From Dioszegia crocea (taxonomy: Eukaryota > Basidiomycota > Tremellomycetes > Tremellales > Bulleribasidiaceae): a stretch of DNA of 64,000 nt. Position 1 is the first letter of the stretch. Each line of letters begins with the position of its first letter. This document shows positions 46,834-57,296 of the stretch, piece by piece. Both the position numbers and the translations under genes were made by a program. The stretch covers positions 186,001-250,000 of the forward strand of contig BCKK01000005.1 in assembly GCA_001600615.1 (NCBI GenBank), given 5' to 3'. The notes under the pieces were generated by a model. It had not been told where the DNA came from and did not search any database. It was given only the letters and a program-made list of their open reading frames with translations.

Positions 46834-48376
46834 CTAGAATCCAAAGTCATAAACCACCTCCTGCGACCCAACATCCTCCAACGCCTTCCTGAGTTCTTCA
46901 TCGTCCTCCCACTGCTTAGCCGACTTCGCCTTGATCGAGCTAGCCTTAGGAACGGGGACATTCTTATTGATTGGCCTAGGGGCGAGTATGGATCCCCGAG
47001 GGGGAGGTGCCATGTTTGTAGGTAAAGGCGGTCTCGCTTTCGTAGACATTGGCATAGTTCGTCGAACGGAAGGAATTGAAGGGGTAGTCGTGCGCGAAGC
47101 AGTAGAGGAGGCGGGTTTGGTAGGTTTGACATTGACCGGTCTTTTCGATAGTGTAGGTTGATTGATAGTTCCGGACCGAATTGTGGATGTGGTGGGGACG
47201 ATGGGCTTTGCGGGTTTGGCGGTTAGGGGAACAGGGGGAAGTCGATGGAAAATGGGATCCTCAAGGGATTCATCCGCTATCGAGTCAGCTTGATCGGAAT
47301 CCACTACTGTTGCAATAGCTTACTTTCGATTACCCTCTCCACTGGGTCTTCATGCAATTCCATAGGCGGGACCGGGTCCAATTCTGCTTGGGCAAATATA
47401 ACAGCTGGAAGACCCTGTAGACGCCTTGCAACGTGCATGATATCCGGTCCTTGCTCCCAGTCTGGCTCATAAGGTAGCTCTGTATCGAATCAGCACACCC
47501 TCACAAATCATTCGGTCCAGAAAGCCCATCAATCATAACTCCCACTGGCGGCGCCAAGACTCACCTTCAACTTTAGGAGGCATATACTCCACCTCATGAT
47601 CGCTCTCTTCTTCCACTTCACCCAGCACATCCAGCTCGATGGCTCCGTCCGGTCCTACTTCCTCTATACTCCCCAGACTATCCCCTTCTTCCCACTTCGC
47701 ACCACTTGGCGCAGGCGTGCGAAACTCATCCCCGCCCGTCGGCCGGACCGGCGTCCCACCAACTGACCCTTGGCTCGAGCGCGATTTCCTCCGACGCGTC
47801 GCTGATGGTAAAGGTGTAGAAGATACGTCGGCTGAAATGCGGAATGTTGCAGGTGCGGGCGTGCGAAGGTTGTTTGCGGGTAGTTTGCGAGATGAGGGAG
47901 GGGGCCGAGCGGGTGTTTTCGTCGGTGGGACAGGCCGCGCGGAGGGAATTTGGGGGAGGTTGGAGAGTGATTTAGAGGGAGGAAGCGTAGATGACGAAGC
48001 AAAGAGACGTTTAGGTTCTACTGTATCAGTACGCTCATTGCGAGTCTGGCCTACAGGGTTAGTGGCGATAAGTTGACTCACCTATTTCCTCCTCTTTGCC
48101 CTTTCCCTTCCCACCACCCGCCCCTCCCTCTTGCCTCACAAGCACATTCCTATCCCTGCCTTCTGTCTTAGCGCCCAATCCTACCCTAGCCGCAGTAGCA
48201 GGAACAAGCTGCGAGCTCTTGCCTCCCCCACCGGCTCTCGAGGGGGTCTTGGATGGCAGACCCCCTCCTATTCCCCCTATCCCAAGATCATTCTCATTAT
48301 GGACCGCCAATTTTCTTCGGCCCGTCGTCGGTGCACCATACGTCCTGCTCACATGCGAAGTAGCAGGGTAGAACAT
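46834..48376 (-). CDS. Candidate securin (separase inhibitor)
   Basis: Securins hold separase inactive until anaphase and are destroyed by APC/C. Four exons join in frame. The N-terminus MFYPATSHVSRTYGAPTTGR is followed by RRKLAVHNENDLG, which fits a minimal RxxL destruction box. A basic Pro/Ser-rich middle includes LGAKTEGRDRNVLV and PKRLFASSSTLPPSKSLSNL. Across an intron the sequence reads EVEYMPPKVEELPYEPDWE, resembling the E-x-E-Y-x-P-P...LPY-x-P-D motif of fungal securins that occupies the separase active site. The next part is IMHVARRLQGLPAVIFAQAE and ELDPVPPMELHEDP. The C-terminus is SAKQWEDDEELRKALEDV and VVYDFGF. Securins diverge fast, so sequence alone is not proof; another disordered cell-cycle substrate is possible. 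It is divergent from NAC-beta across about 500 bases. Confidence 0.55.
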
Positions 48377-48878
48377 CCCTTATAGATGAGATGAAGTATA
48401 GATGGCAATCATCATATATAGGGGAAACAAAAGTCAAACACGTCTCCAGGGAGATCCGTGCGTCACATTTCCCAAGTGCCACATTCGCGTAAACGCCGAG
48501 ATGTGCCGAAATCTCAACCCCGCCTTCAAGGTCACGGTGCCTGCCTATACCTCGCATACCTATCTTATCGCTACACTACAGCTCCTCAACGAGCTTTCTT
48601 ACCCCTTCACGTGAGTCGCCGTAGCCATCCGGAAGGCGGGATTGTATTGGCCGACGCGAAAAATCGGGAATGATAGCTGATCTAGACCCCTCTTTGTGCT
48701 TCACTCCACTTCGTACCGGCTATCCCCATCACTCCTGCATTCCTACTCTGATACTGCCGATATATACCTGCAATACCTATCATAATCCCTACAACGCTCG
48801 ATCACATCGCCGACTGCGTTCTTATCATTTTGCATCAACCTCAAATTGCGCAGTCACCCGACCGCACCGACTTTCAGC

Positions 48879-49983
48879 ATGGACAAGGAAAAGCTCGCCA
48901 AGCTGCAGCAGCAGGTCCGCATTGGTGCGTTTTCCTGTTGGGCATGTACTCGATGTGGAAATAGAAGGGGGATTCGGGTCAGAATATCTGGGAACGAAGA
49001 AAAGGAGACGCGTGGAATGATCAGAGGAATGCGGAGGAATGAAGAGCCGGAGTAATGGGCTGGAGGGATACCTTCGCCGACTCAAATTTCATATCCACTA
49101 TGGGGTCGTGCTGCTCGTTTCAGAACTGGATGATAATAAGGGGATCTCGCTAACGCCCCAGGCGGAAAGGGTACCCCCCGCCGAAAACAGGTCAAGAAGT
49201 CCGCCACGGCATCACAAGGCGACGACCGGAAGCTCCAGGCTGCGCTCAAGAAGCTCAGCGTGCAGCCCATTGCAGGTGTCGAGGAGGTCAACATGTTCAA
49301 GGAGGATGGAAACGTGTTGCACTTTTCTGCGCCAAAAGGTGAGTCTGGCTTTGCGTAGAATTGGGTTGGTTAGGTTGGGATGGGTCGATTATGGGAGGCC
49401 GGTGCTATGGTTGGGGAATTATGTTTCAGATGAGTAGACGGAGGCTAGGTCTAGGACCAAAAATTCGGCATCAGGGGCATATTCTCATTCTGGAAATGCG
49501 TGGATGAGAGGAATCCGGAGGAATTGCAGATCATGCCTAAAGATTCACCTGAATCCCGATATCCCATCCACCTCGATCGACATTCCGTTCTCGTCCATCA
49601 TCCCCTCCAATCCCTCTGCCCTCCACTACCTATCTCTCATCACCCCACCCCGCTCTCGGCTAACCCCCACAGTCCACGCCGCCCTCCCTGCCAACACTCT
49701 AGCAGTATACGGTCCTGGCCAAACCAAAGAACTTACCGAACTCGTTCCCGGAATCCTAAACCAGCTCGGTCCCGATTCATTGGCCAACCTCCGCCGTCTT
49801 GCCGAGTCATACCAATCTCTCACCGCCAAGAACGCTTCGGCCGCGGCCGCCGCGGGTGGTGCGGGAGCAGGTGGTAAAGTGGGTGAAGTCGATGATGATG
49901 ATGAAGGAATCCCGGACTTGGTGGAGAACTTTGAAGAGGCTGGAGAGGGTAAATCAGCTGCGGATCTGGAAGATCTCGAGTAA
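48879..49983 (+). CDS. EGD1: Nascent polypeptide-associated complex subunit beta
   Basis: NAC-beta (BTF3/EGD1) pairs with NAC-alpha at the ribosome exit tunnel. Exon 1 gives [15 protein letters not shown], and exon 2 gives [19 protein letters not shown], the ribosome-binding RRKxxKK motif. It continues [20 protein letters not shown] and [19 protein letters not shown]. After a long second intron (about 49338-49670) the protein resumes [19 protein letters not shown] and [20 protein letters not shown]. The acidic tail ends SAADLEDLE. Length is about 170 residues, as expected. Introns of roughly 230 and 330 bases are much longer than the genome's usual 50-60. I looked for snoRNA boxes in both and found none convincing. 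Confidence 0.95.
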
Positions 49984-50337
49984 GAGGTTTCTGGTGGGTT
50001 GGGGGAGGAAGGGGAGAAGGGGAAAAAGTCAGTATGGGGCGAGAGATTACATTTCTCGGTGCCGATCACTGCATGTATAGGAACTATCATACGAAGTACT
50101 AATTCCGCGTTTCTACGAGAGCATAGAAAGGTGGCACACTTGGGTACTTATACATAGTTTGAGCTCAAGCTCTGTCTCGCCGGTTCGCTGAGGCGTTACC
50201 GCCTATGGTGAAACGCTCAGATAAGAATTCTGCACACCAAACATCAAAGATGTACATCAAATAGGGCCATGGGAATACTATGGAGTCTAGCAGTCGTAGC
50301 ATGATCTCATCAAGCAATATACAGCCTGAGGTGAGGA

Positions 50338-50815
50338 CTACCAACGAGGTGGAGCTGCAGGACGCCGACGCACATGACAGCCAAGCACTTGGAGGGTCTT
50401 GTTCAGAGGATAGCAAACCAGACATTCCAAGCACAAGCAACCAAGCAAGCATCCCTTGGCTGTCGTCTCCAGGCATGTGCAGGAGGTTGAGTCGCCGCTG
50501 GCACCGTCTCCGTCGACGCTGCTGTCGTGGGTCTGAGTCTGTCGAACGTAATCCATGTTTGGGTGCGTACCGGAGCTGACGGGCTCTGTGTTGTACGGAG
50601 CGTTCGCAGACGGAGTGGCACCGGTGCCTGGATCGAGGGAGGTGAGCGGTCGGGCAGGCTGCCAGATACAAGGCTTGTCCGGGGCAGCACCCGAGTCTGC
50701 ACCTTGTTAGCTGAGGGAGAGCGAAAGTAGGCCAGGGCGTCGAATTACGCCCACAGAGCCTACTGAGGAACTCACAGGTAGGGTCAGGTCGAGTGACGTC
50801 GGGCGAGTAGCTCAT
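50338..50815 (-). CDS. Small protein with Cys-rich C-terminal hydrophobic segment (CYSTM-like)
   Basis: Exon 1 (50815 down) gives MSYSPDVTRPDPT. An intron (gtgagt to gtgcag) leads to YSGAAPDKPCIWQPARPLTS and a Pro/Ser/Thr-rich middle (GATPSANAPYNTEPVSSG). The C-terminus has TSCTCLETTAKGCLLGCLC, then LECLVCYPLNK, eight cysteines in a mostly hydrophobic stretch. This resembles CYSTM-type stress-related membrane-tail proteins, in which a short Cys-rich helix anchors the protein, possibly by palmitoylation. The total is about 140 residues. The unspliced open frame in another phase is longer but looks like noise. A TATA box lies 135 bases upstream. Membrane association is inference. Confidence 0.6.
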
Positions 50816-50947
50816 CGTGTCAGGCGTAAGAGGCAGCTGGGTGTAGTGAAGTATTGGGATTGCGCTTGGGAGTTTGGGAACCGGGTCAGTGCTTCGATTG
50901 AAAGAAGAATGAAGTAAGAAAGAAGGACAAAAGCCGGTCAGGATCGC

Positions 50948-50956
50948 CTTATATAT
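50948..50956 (-). promoter_or_regulatory. TATA box of the Cys-rich small gene
   Basis: On the minus strand the sequence reads GGATATATAAGG, about 135 bases upstream of the ATG at 50815. Confidence 0.5.
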
Positions 50957-51501
50957 CCGCGGGAGCGAGTTGGGAGGGGCCTCTAAGCAGTCAGAGATCA
51001 GAGACGCTGATACCCAGGGCTATCTCGACCTTTCTTTGCCCAAGAGGTATCTTCCGTTGATCTAGTCAGCGTGTCATGAGTCAAACATGATATTTCTAGA
51101 TTTGTAGGATGTCCACCTTTAATGGCAATGCCCTGACCGAGACACACGCAAACGCGCGTCATGTCGTCGGCCCATGCTCGAACGCGTTTCGCCCCTCTAG
51201 AGCTCGGGCGTTAACGCGGGTTCCACACGGGTCTATGAGAATCAAAGGACGGGACCTGGCCTTGACGGCCTTGGCCTGAGCGATGATACATTGTCTGCTA
51301 GTCAGGCTGATGAGAGGGAGATCAGTAATGAGTGCCCTACATTTGCCAAATGTACTAAGAGCCGGAAAGAGGAGAAGAGGAGATGGACATCGTTGGGCGG
51401 AGGCCATCGTCGGTGTAGTGTGAGCGGGTTATCAAGAAATAATACCTGATCTTGAGCATACTGGAACGGTGTACATGCGAAGCAGTCTTACGATACCCAT
51501 C

Positions 51502-52597
51502 TTACTTCAGGTCTTTCCAAGCCGGAGCACTCTTAACAAAATTGGCCCAGCTAGTAGCGGGAGTATCGAGGATCTGCCACATCAGCAACCTACCCAAACC
51601 TATTTAGAAGGCAAACATACCGCATTAGACTCCTTGAGATCCGCCCCATTATAATACCCATACTCCCTATTCAAAAGCGTCATATTCTCCCTCATCTCCA
51701 CCGCAATATGCTCAGGCATACCCTGACCCTTCAACGCCCCCTCAAACGCCTCATCGGGGATAGAGACAAACTGCGCCGATGCCCCATCTTTAGGGAACGC
51801 CGCCTTGAAAGCATCCACAACTTCTTGGGGACTGTAGTACTTGCCCGAACCTAGGACATCTTTACCGAGGAGTTTGTCCCGGTTGTTGAAGATTGCCTTG
51901 ACGTATTTCCCAGTATCGGCATCGGCGTCAAAGAGGGGGATTTGAGCGTCGGATTTGAAGGGTAAAGCGAGGAGGTAGGCGCCGGAAGATTCATCCTTTC
52001 TGAACATGGATCCGGGGAGGTTGGACATGTAGAAACCTGCGAGGAAGAATGTAGAGGGGAGACCGGAGGATGTGGCGTAGTCTGCAATTTCGGCTTTACC
52101 GTCGAAGTGTGCGATTTTGGATAGGGCGCCGTTGGTGACTGGGGGTCAGACAAGCTCGGACCTAGAGCAGGAGGGAAGACTTACACTTCTTGGGGCTCAT
52201 AAGACTTGACCAGACAAAGTGCTGGACGCCAGCAGCCTAAATGATCAGCTGCTGGATATGTAAACAGAAGAAAGTGACATACCTTGGCAGCATCCACCAT
52301 AGCTTTACCCTGCTTGATCTCTGCGGCAGCGTCCATCGTAGCCCAGAAATCGGTGACGGCAAAGACACCGTATGCGCCCTCGACAGCCTTGGAGACTGAC
52401 GCCGGGTCATTCAGGTCCGCAGCGACCATCTCGACACCTCGGTCCAACAGGGCCTTAGCGGCAGGCTTGGAGACATCGCGGGTGACGCCGCGGAGTTGGA
52501 ATTTCGACTTGGTAGAGGGGTCGGAGAGGATGGAGTTGATTACTGATCCGCCCTGTTTACCGGTGGCGCCGAAGATGACGATGAGGTGGGAGGACAT
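51502..52597 (-). CDS. NmrA-like NAD(P)-binding protein, copy 1
   Basis: NmrA-like proteins are atypical short-chain dehydrogenases that bind NAD(P) and act as reductases or redox sensors. MSSHLIVIFGATGKQGGSVI holds the GxxGxxG motif. It is followed by LRGVTRDVSKPAAKALLDRG, MVAADLNDPASVSKAVEGAY and GVFAVTDFWATMD. After short exons encoding AAGVQHFVWSSLMSPKK-type text come SGLPSTFFLAGFYMSNLPGS, TGKYVKAIFNNRDKLLGKDV and LLNREYGYYNGADLKESN. The last small exon is ILDTPATSWANFVKSAPAWK. The active-site Tyr-x-x-x-Lys of true SDRs is not seen. This is the first of three head-to-tail paralogues, with introns at the same positions. TATA box 107 bases upstream. Confidence 0.88.
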
Positions 52598-52699
52598 TGT
52601 GATGGAGTTGTGTGGTGGGATGGTTGATGTGGAAGTTTGGATGTAGAGTGGGTGGGAGTGGATGTTGGAAAGAAGGGAAGGGAAGGACGAGTCGAGCCA

Positions 52700-52707
52700 T
52701 CTTATAG
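52700..52707 (-). promoter_or_regulatory. TATA box, NmrA-like copy 1
   Basis: Minus-strand CCTATAAGATGG, about 107 bases upstream of the ATG. The other two copies have a similar element at a similar distance. Confidence 0.5.
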
Positions 52708-52770
52708 GTGTTTGGACAAGATGTTCCGTGAGAAGATTATCAAGCGTCTTGTCAAGTGACTGATCAATCT

Positions 52771-52791
52771 GAGATCTGAGATCTGAGATCT
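52771..52791. repeat. GAGATCT tandem heptamer, three copies
   Basis: Three perfect GAGATCT units, with a partial ATCT before them, lie 70 bases upstream of the TATA box of NmrA copy 1. Each unit contains a BglII palindrome, so the array is also locally palindromic. The remaining bases to 53241 hold no supported gene. Confidence 0.7.
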
Positions 52792-53241
52792 AAGAGGCTG
52801 ATCAATCCTTGCTCAGATGATGTTGATTCCCAGCCCTAACCATAGTCGGCTGATATAAACACCGAACCGAAGACCGAGGCTCGGTATCGATAAGCAGACC
52901 GGTTGAATATTTAACCGGGCTTCCGCCGGAACTTGGGTGAAGCCAATGATTCAGCGTTGGGTCATCGCTTCTCCCATATTCTATGCTTGTAAGCAGTACC
53001 GATAGCTGCCTAATAGGGGCAGGACGAAAGTCATGATGCCCAAAGTTGCAGTCGATCAGCCATCGAGATTATCAGGGGGTAATAAAGCAAGCGGGTGATT
53101 TCGGCCGACTGAGGCACCGAGCCGGTGACCAGTACCCATCTGGGTAGAAGGAAGACATGCAGAGTATAGAACTGCATTCGAATATTCCAGATTATAGACT
53201 GACATCTCGCAACTAGCCACTACACCTTTGCAAACCATTTC

Positions 53242-54345
53242 CTACTGCATATCCTTGAATGCCGGAGCGGTCTTGACGAACTCCTCCCACGTCACTGCAG
53301 GCTGGTCCAGAATCTATTGGTTAGCCTGGGGTCCTAATGCACTTAAAAGAGACAGTGGGGATGACATACCGAGTTAGACTCCTCGAGACTGACACCGTTG
53401 AAATACCCATACTCCTTATTGAGCAAAGTCATATTCTCCCTGATCTCCACTGCGATGTGATCCGGCATCCCCTGTCCCTTCAAAATGCTCTCGTACTCTT
53501 CGTCCGGGATAGAGATGAAGCGCGCCGAGCCTGCATCCTTGGGGTATGCCGTCTTGAAGATATCGATAATCTCCAACGGGGTATAATACCTCACGGACCC
53601 CAAGATCTCCTTGCCTAGCAATCGATCACGATTGTTGAAGATGGCCCGGACAAATCTGCCCGTGTCGACCTGGATATCGATGAGGGGGAGTAAAGCGTCG
53701 GGTTTGAATGGTAGAGCGAGTGTCCAATCTCCGGAGGAAGAGTCCTTGACGAGCATCTGACCGGGCAGGTTCGTCATGTAGAAGCCGGCGAGGAAGAAGG
53801 TGCAAGGTAGCCCGGCGGATATGGCATAATCGGCCACTTCAGCTTTGCTGTCGAAGTGGGCAATGCGGGAGAGGGCACCATTGGTGACTATACGTATCAG
53901 AGTGGGCGAAGTGTAAAGTTTGACTAGACTCACACTTCTTGGGACTCATAAGGCTGGACCAGACAAAGTGTTGGACGTTTGCTGCCTGATCCATCAGCTC
54001 AAGCTAAGATGTGGAAGGACATAGACTCACCTTAGCACCATCTACCATAGCTCGACCGTGTTTGATCTCGACTGCAGGATCACCAGCGGACCAAAAGTCC
54101 GTCACTGCAAAGACTCCATACGCGCCTTCAATCGCCTTAGCCACTGACTCGGGGTCGTTCAGGTCTGCAGAGACCATCTCGACGCCTCGATCGGTGAGTG
54201 CCTTGGCTGCTGGCTTGGAGACATCACGAGTGACGCCTCGTAGCTGGTATTTCGCCTTCGATGCGGGGTCGGAGAGGATAGCTTCGATGACGGAGCCGCC
54301 TTGGTTACCAGTGGCACCGAATACGACGATGAGTTTGGAGGACAT
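53242..54345 (-). CDS. NmrA-like NAD(P)-binding protein, copy 2
   Basis: The N-terminus MSSKLIVVFGATGNQGGSVI has the dinucleotide motif, followed by LRGVTRDVSKPAAKALTDRG, MVSADLNDPESVAKAIEGAY and GVFAVTDFWSAGDPAVEIKH. The later exon includes CTFFLAGFYMTNLPGQMLVK, FNNRDRLLGKEILGSVRYY and LLNKEYGYFNGVSLEESN. The last exon is ILDQPAVTWEEFVKTAPAFK and ends DMQ. The ATG at 54343-54345 matches the start of the other copies; the open frame extends upstream but is not conserved in them. The copies differ at many positions, so the duplications are not recent. Substrate or sensing role unknown. Confidence 0.88.
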
Positions 54346-54429
54346 GATGGGTGTTGGTGGGACAAGGGAGGATGGGACTAGAGATATGTAAGCAAGGGGA
54401 TAGTCATTTCGTGGGTGGATGAGATCATC

Positions 54430-54436
54430 TTTATAG
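54430..54436 (-). promoter_or_regulatory. TATA box, NmrA-like copy 2
   Basis: Minus-strand GCTATAAAGATG, about 89 bases upstream of the ATG at 54345. Confidence 0.5.
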
Positions 54437-55064
54437 CTTGGTTGACTCACATGATTCATAAGCGATTAAAATGGTGGCTTACTCATCTCCCATCGTGGTT
54501 CTCGCGCTGGCCGTGGCGGACGATAAAAATAGAGCGCGCATTGGTAAGGCAGTAAGTACATCTGGGAAGCCATGCGGACGTCTTTGGGCATGCTGACAGA
54601 TGCTGACTAGTGCGAGATCTGGCTCTGAGTCGTTGAGGCTGAGCGCTGATGTCGAACGTGCAATCGACGCAATCTATACGGCATTTGAGTCAGGCGGTGC
54701 CTTGCCGTAACGTAACGCCTACATGTGGTCATTCGTTCGTTACTGACAACAGCTGATAAGCGCGCTGACTCAGTAAAGCCGATCTATGCCGATCTAAATC
54801 TGATCCTCACCACTCAACATCACAGTAGTACGCAATCTAGAGATACTGAGGCCCCGAGCGGCTCAGGGATGGAACAGCGCGGTCGCAGCTGGTGGCGGTG
54901 GCGGTGACACCGAGTCATACTGCGCAAGTCGGGCCTGGTGAGCTCCAATGTCGGATGTGCTGGTAAGACAAGAATGGCGGTGCGTGTGCTCGCTGAAGTC
55001 TCCGACTGTGTTGGAGCCAAAGATGCATCGGCATTGGTTACGGAGGTACATAGCACCGAAGAAG
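54437..55064. other. Intergenic between NmrA copies 2 and 3
   Basis: No supported gene. Short open frames on both strands lack motifs or splice partners. The left part is promoter of copy 2 and the right part is 3' flank of copy 3. Confidence 0.45.
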
Positions 55065-56164
55065 CTACTGCAGATCCTTGAATGCCGAGGCAGTCTTGAC
55101 GAATTCCTCCCAAGTCACTGCAGGCTTACTGAGAAACTGTAGGATGTATCAGCATGAACCCCAGGACAACACTTCCATCTTTAGACGACGGAAAAGAACA
55201 TACCTTGTTGGAATCCTCCAGGTCTGCCCCATTATAGTACCCATACTTCTTATTGAGCAAAAGCATATTCTCAGTCAATTCCATCGCCGCCTTCTCCGAC
55301 ATGCCCGCCTTCCTCATTCCCTCCGTATACGCCTCCACGGGAGTAGACAGGAATCGTGCCGAAGCTCCATCCTTAGGATACGCCGCTTTGAACGCATCGA
55401 CAATCTCCTGAGGCGTGTAGTATTTCGCCGAGCCCAATACTTGCTTGCCTAGCAATTCGTCCCGATGGTTAAAGATCGACTTGACGTAGTTGCCAGTATC
55501 GACTTCGCTATCGGTAAGGGGGATCTGAGCGTCGGATTCGATAGGTAGGGAGAAAGTCCAATCGCCAGACTCGTCCTTTCGGAACATCTGACCGAGCAGG
55601 TTTGACATGTAGAATCCGGGGAGGTAGAATGTTGAGGGGAGTCCGACCGAAGTGGCGTATTCTGCAATCTCGACTTTACCGTCAAAGTGCTCAATGAGGC
55701 TGAGGGCACCCTTGGTGACTGAAATCAGCGGTTGTCAAGTTACAAGACTTACATTTCTTGGGGCTCATCAGAGTTGATAAAACGAAATGCTGGACGCCAG
55801 CTGCCTGTGGAGTCAGCTTGGAAACCTTGAATTGAGCAGACAAGAAACTCACCTTTGCCGCATCAACCATACTCTTTCCCTGACTGATCTCACCGGGACT
55901 ATCCATCGTCGCCCAATAGTCCGTTACTGCAAACACCCCATACGCCCCCTTTATCGCCTCAAAGACTGAATCCCTATCGTTCAGGTTCGCAGCTACCATC
56001 TCGACGCCGCGAGCGGTGAGAGCCTTGGAGTTGGGCTTGGAGACATCCCGAGTGATACCGCGAAGGCTGAAGGTGGAGGCGGTAGAGGGGTCGGAGAGGA
56101 GCGAGTTGATCACTGATCCGCCTTGTTTGCCTGTCGCGCCGAAGATAACTAGGAGTTTAGACAT
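55065..56164 (-). CDS. NmrA-like NAD(P)-binding protein, copy 3
   Basis: MSKLLVIFGATGKQGGSVIN opens the protein, followed by LRGITRDVSKPNSKALTARG, MVAANLNDRDSVFEAIKGAY and GVFAVTDYWATMDSPGEISQ. A short exon has AAGVQHFVLSTLMSPKK. The main exon includes MSNLLGQMFRKDESGDWTFS, TGNYVKSIFNHRDELLGKQV and LLNKKYGYYNGADLEDSNK. The last exon ends WEEFVKTASAFKDLQ, with stop at 55065-55067. The ATG at 56162-56164 was chosen by match to the paralogues. Copy 1 and copy 3 share GKQGGSVIN, DYWATMD/DFWATMD and the NGADL block, while copy 2 shares the WEEFVKTA end with copy 3, so conversion or an unclear order of duplication is possible. Confidence 0.88.
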
Positions 56165-57025
56165 GTTGTAGAGAGTGTCAAAGTTGAGAAAGAGTGAGAT
56201 GGGTGAGGGAGTCAGATGTCCGAGTGAGGAGATGGTCGGTGGGGAAGCGAACGACGCCACGGGACGAACCTTATATACGCCACTGTCCGAGCGGACCGAG
56301 ACTAGCTGATTAGCAAGCAGGCATGCTTAGCCAGCAATTGGCTGAGCAATCCGCCGGATATGAGGAGTTTAACAGATGCTCATCACACACTGCGAAATGA
56401 TTGCTCAGATCAGGGATAGAGAAGGCAGAAAGTGCTGACTGAGACGCGACGCGGCGGTGTGTGACCTGCACCCGGTTACATTACAAAATTCCTAATGCTG
56501 TGACTGTGACTCGAGTCACGCTTGTATTGCATTAGTAATTTGCCTTACGTTACCGGCTATTCTCGGCTAAAAGCAAATTAAAGAGCGTAGTATATGACAT
56601 CGTGAGGTGTGCTATGTCTTTCATCTCTCCATCTCTCCATGAACTCGGCAAGACGACCTACATTTGAATAGGCTGACTACAGTGCACCATCCCGAGCACC
56701 GGTTGACTCGAAATCACAGCGAAAATATTGACTTACGTCGAGGATTAAGACTCGAAAGTCGAGTTTGACAAGCTGGCCTGAGCTCGATTTGGTGCTAATC
56801 TCGCTTTGGGTAAACTTCGCGTCATCTCCCGACGCCGGAACAGTGCGGTGCAAATACATGCTCATCGGAAGTCTAATCGGACTTCTCTCTCGGGCTTGCC
56901 CGCAGGTGAAAGTGGGGGAACAACGCGGCTGTTACGGCGCACCGCTTGTCTCTTCCTTTGAGTTTCCGGCTCGAGCGCTTAGTCAGAACGAAGCTCCGTC
57001 CCGCTATTTACCGGACTAGCTCATC
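56165..57025. other. Intergenic, divergent promoter
   Basis: This lies between minus-strand NmrA copy 3 (TATA at 56270-56277) and the plus-strand candidate at 57297 (TATA at 57026). No coding frame is supported. The region near 56490-56580 is AT-rich with no recognised element. Confidence 0.45.
56270..56277 (-). promoter_or_regulatory. TATA box, NmrA-like copy 3
   Basis: Minus-strand CGTATATAAGG, about 111 bases upstream of the ATG at 56164. Confidence 0.5.
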
Positions 57026-57032
57026 TATAAAG
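57026..57032 (+). promoter_or_regulatory. TATA box of candidate gene at 57297
   Basis: TATAAAG lies about 270 bases upstream of the chosen ATG. A possible 5' UTR intron (donor gtaagt near 57168, acceptor cag near 57250) would account for the distance. Confidence 0.4.
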
Positions 57033-57296
57033 GTTCACAAGTTTATAGGTGCTGGTGCACAAATCCCCCTCTCTCTTACCCACCGCTCTCTTACGAAGAA
57101 GATACTTACTACTCACAACTCACACTCATATTCCTTATTTGCCCTCAGCTGGGTTCAAGAATACAGTAAGTCCTACTTCACGATATCGATAGCTAGAGTG
57201 GCAAAGACGATATCAGCTTGACCGTTGGCGAGTGTAATATTCAGCTGCAGTGAGACGTCCGCTCATGAGCCAGACACTCAACACTGCTCCCGCAAC

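Noticed and set aside
49626..50090. 154-codon minus-strand open frame
   Set aside because: Antisense to the NAC-beta last exon and its acidic tail, low-complexity, no motif.
50165..50815. 216-codon minus-strand open frame
   Set aside because: After the first 13 codons it reads through an intron in the wrong phase. The spliced alternative uses a good donor and acceptor and gives a Cys-rich tail.
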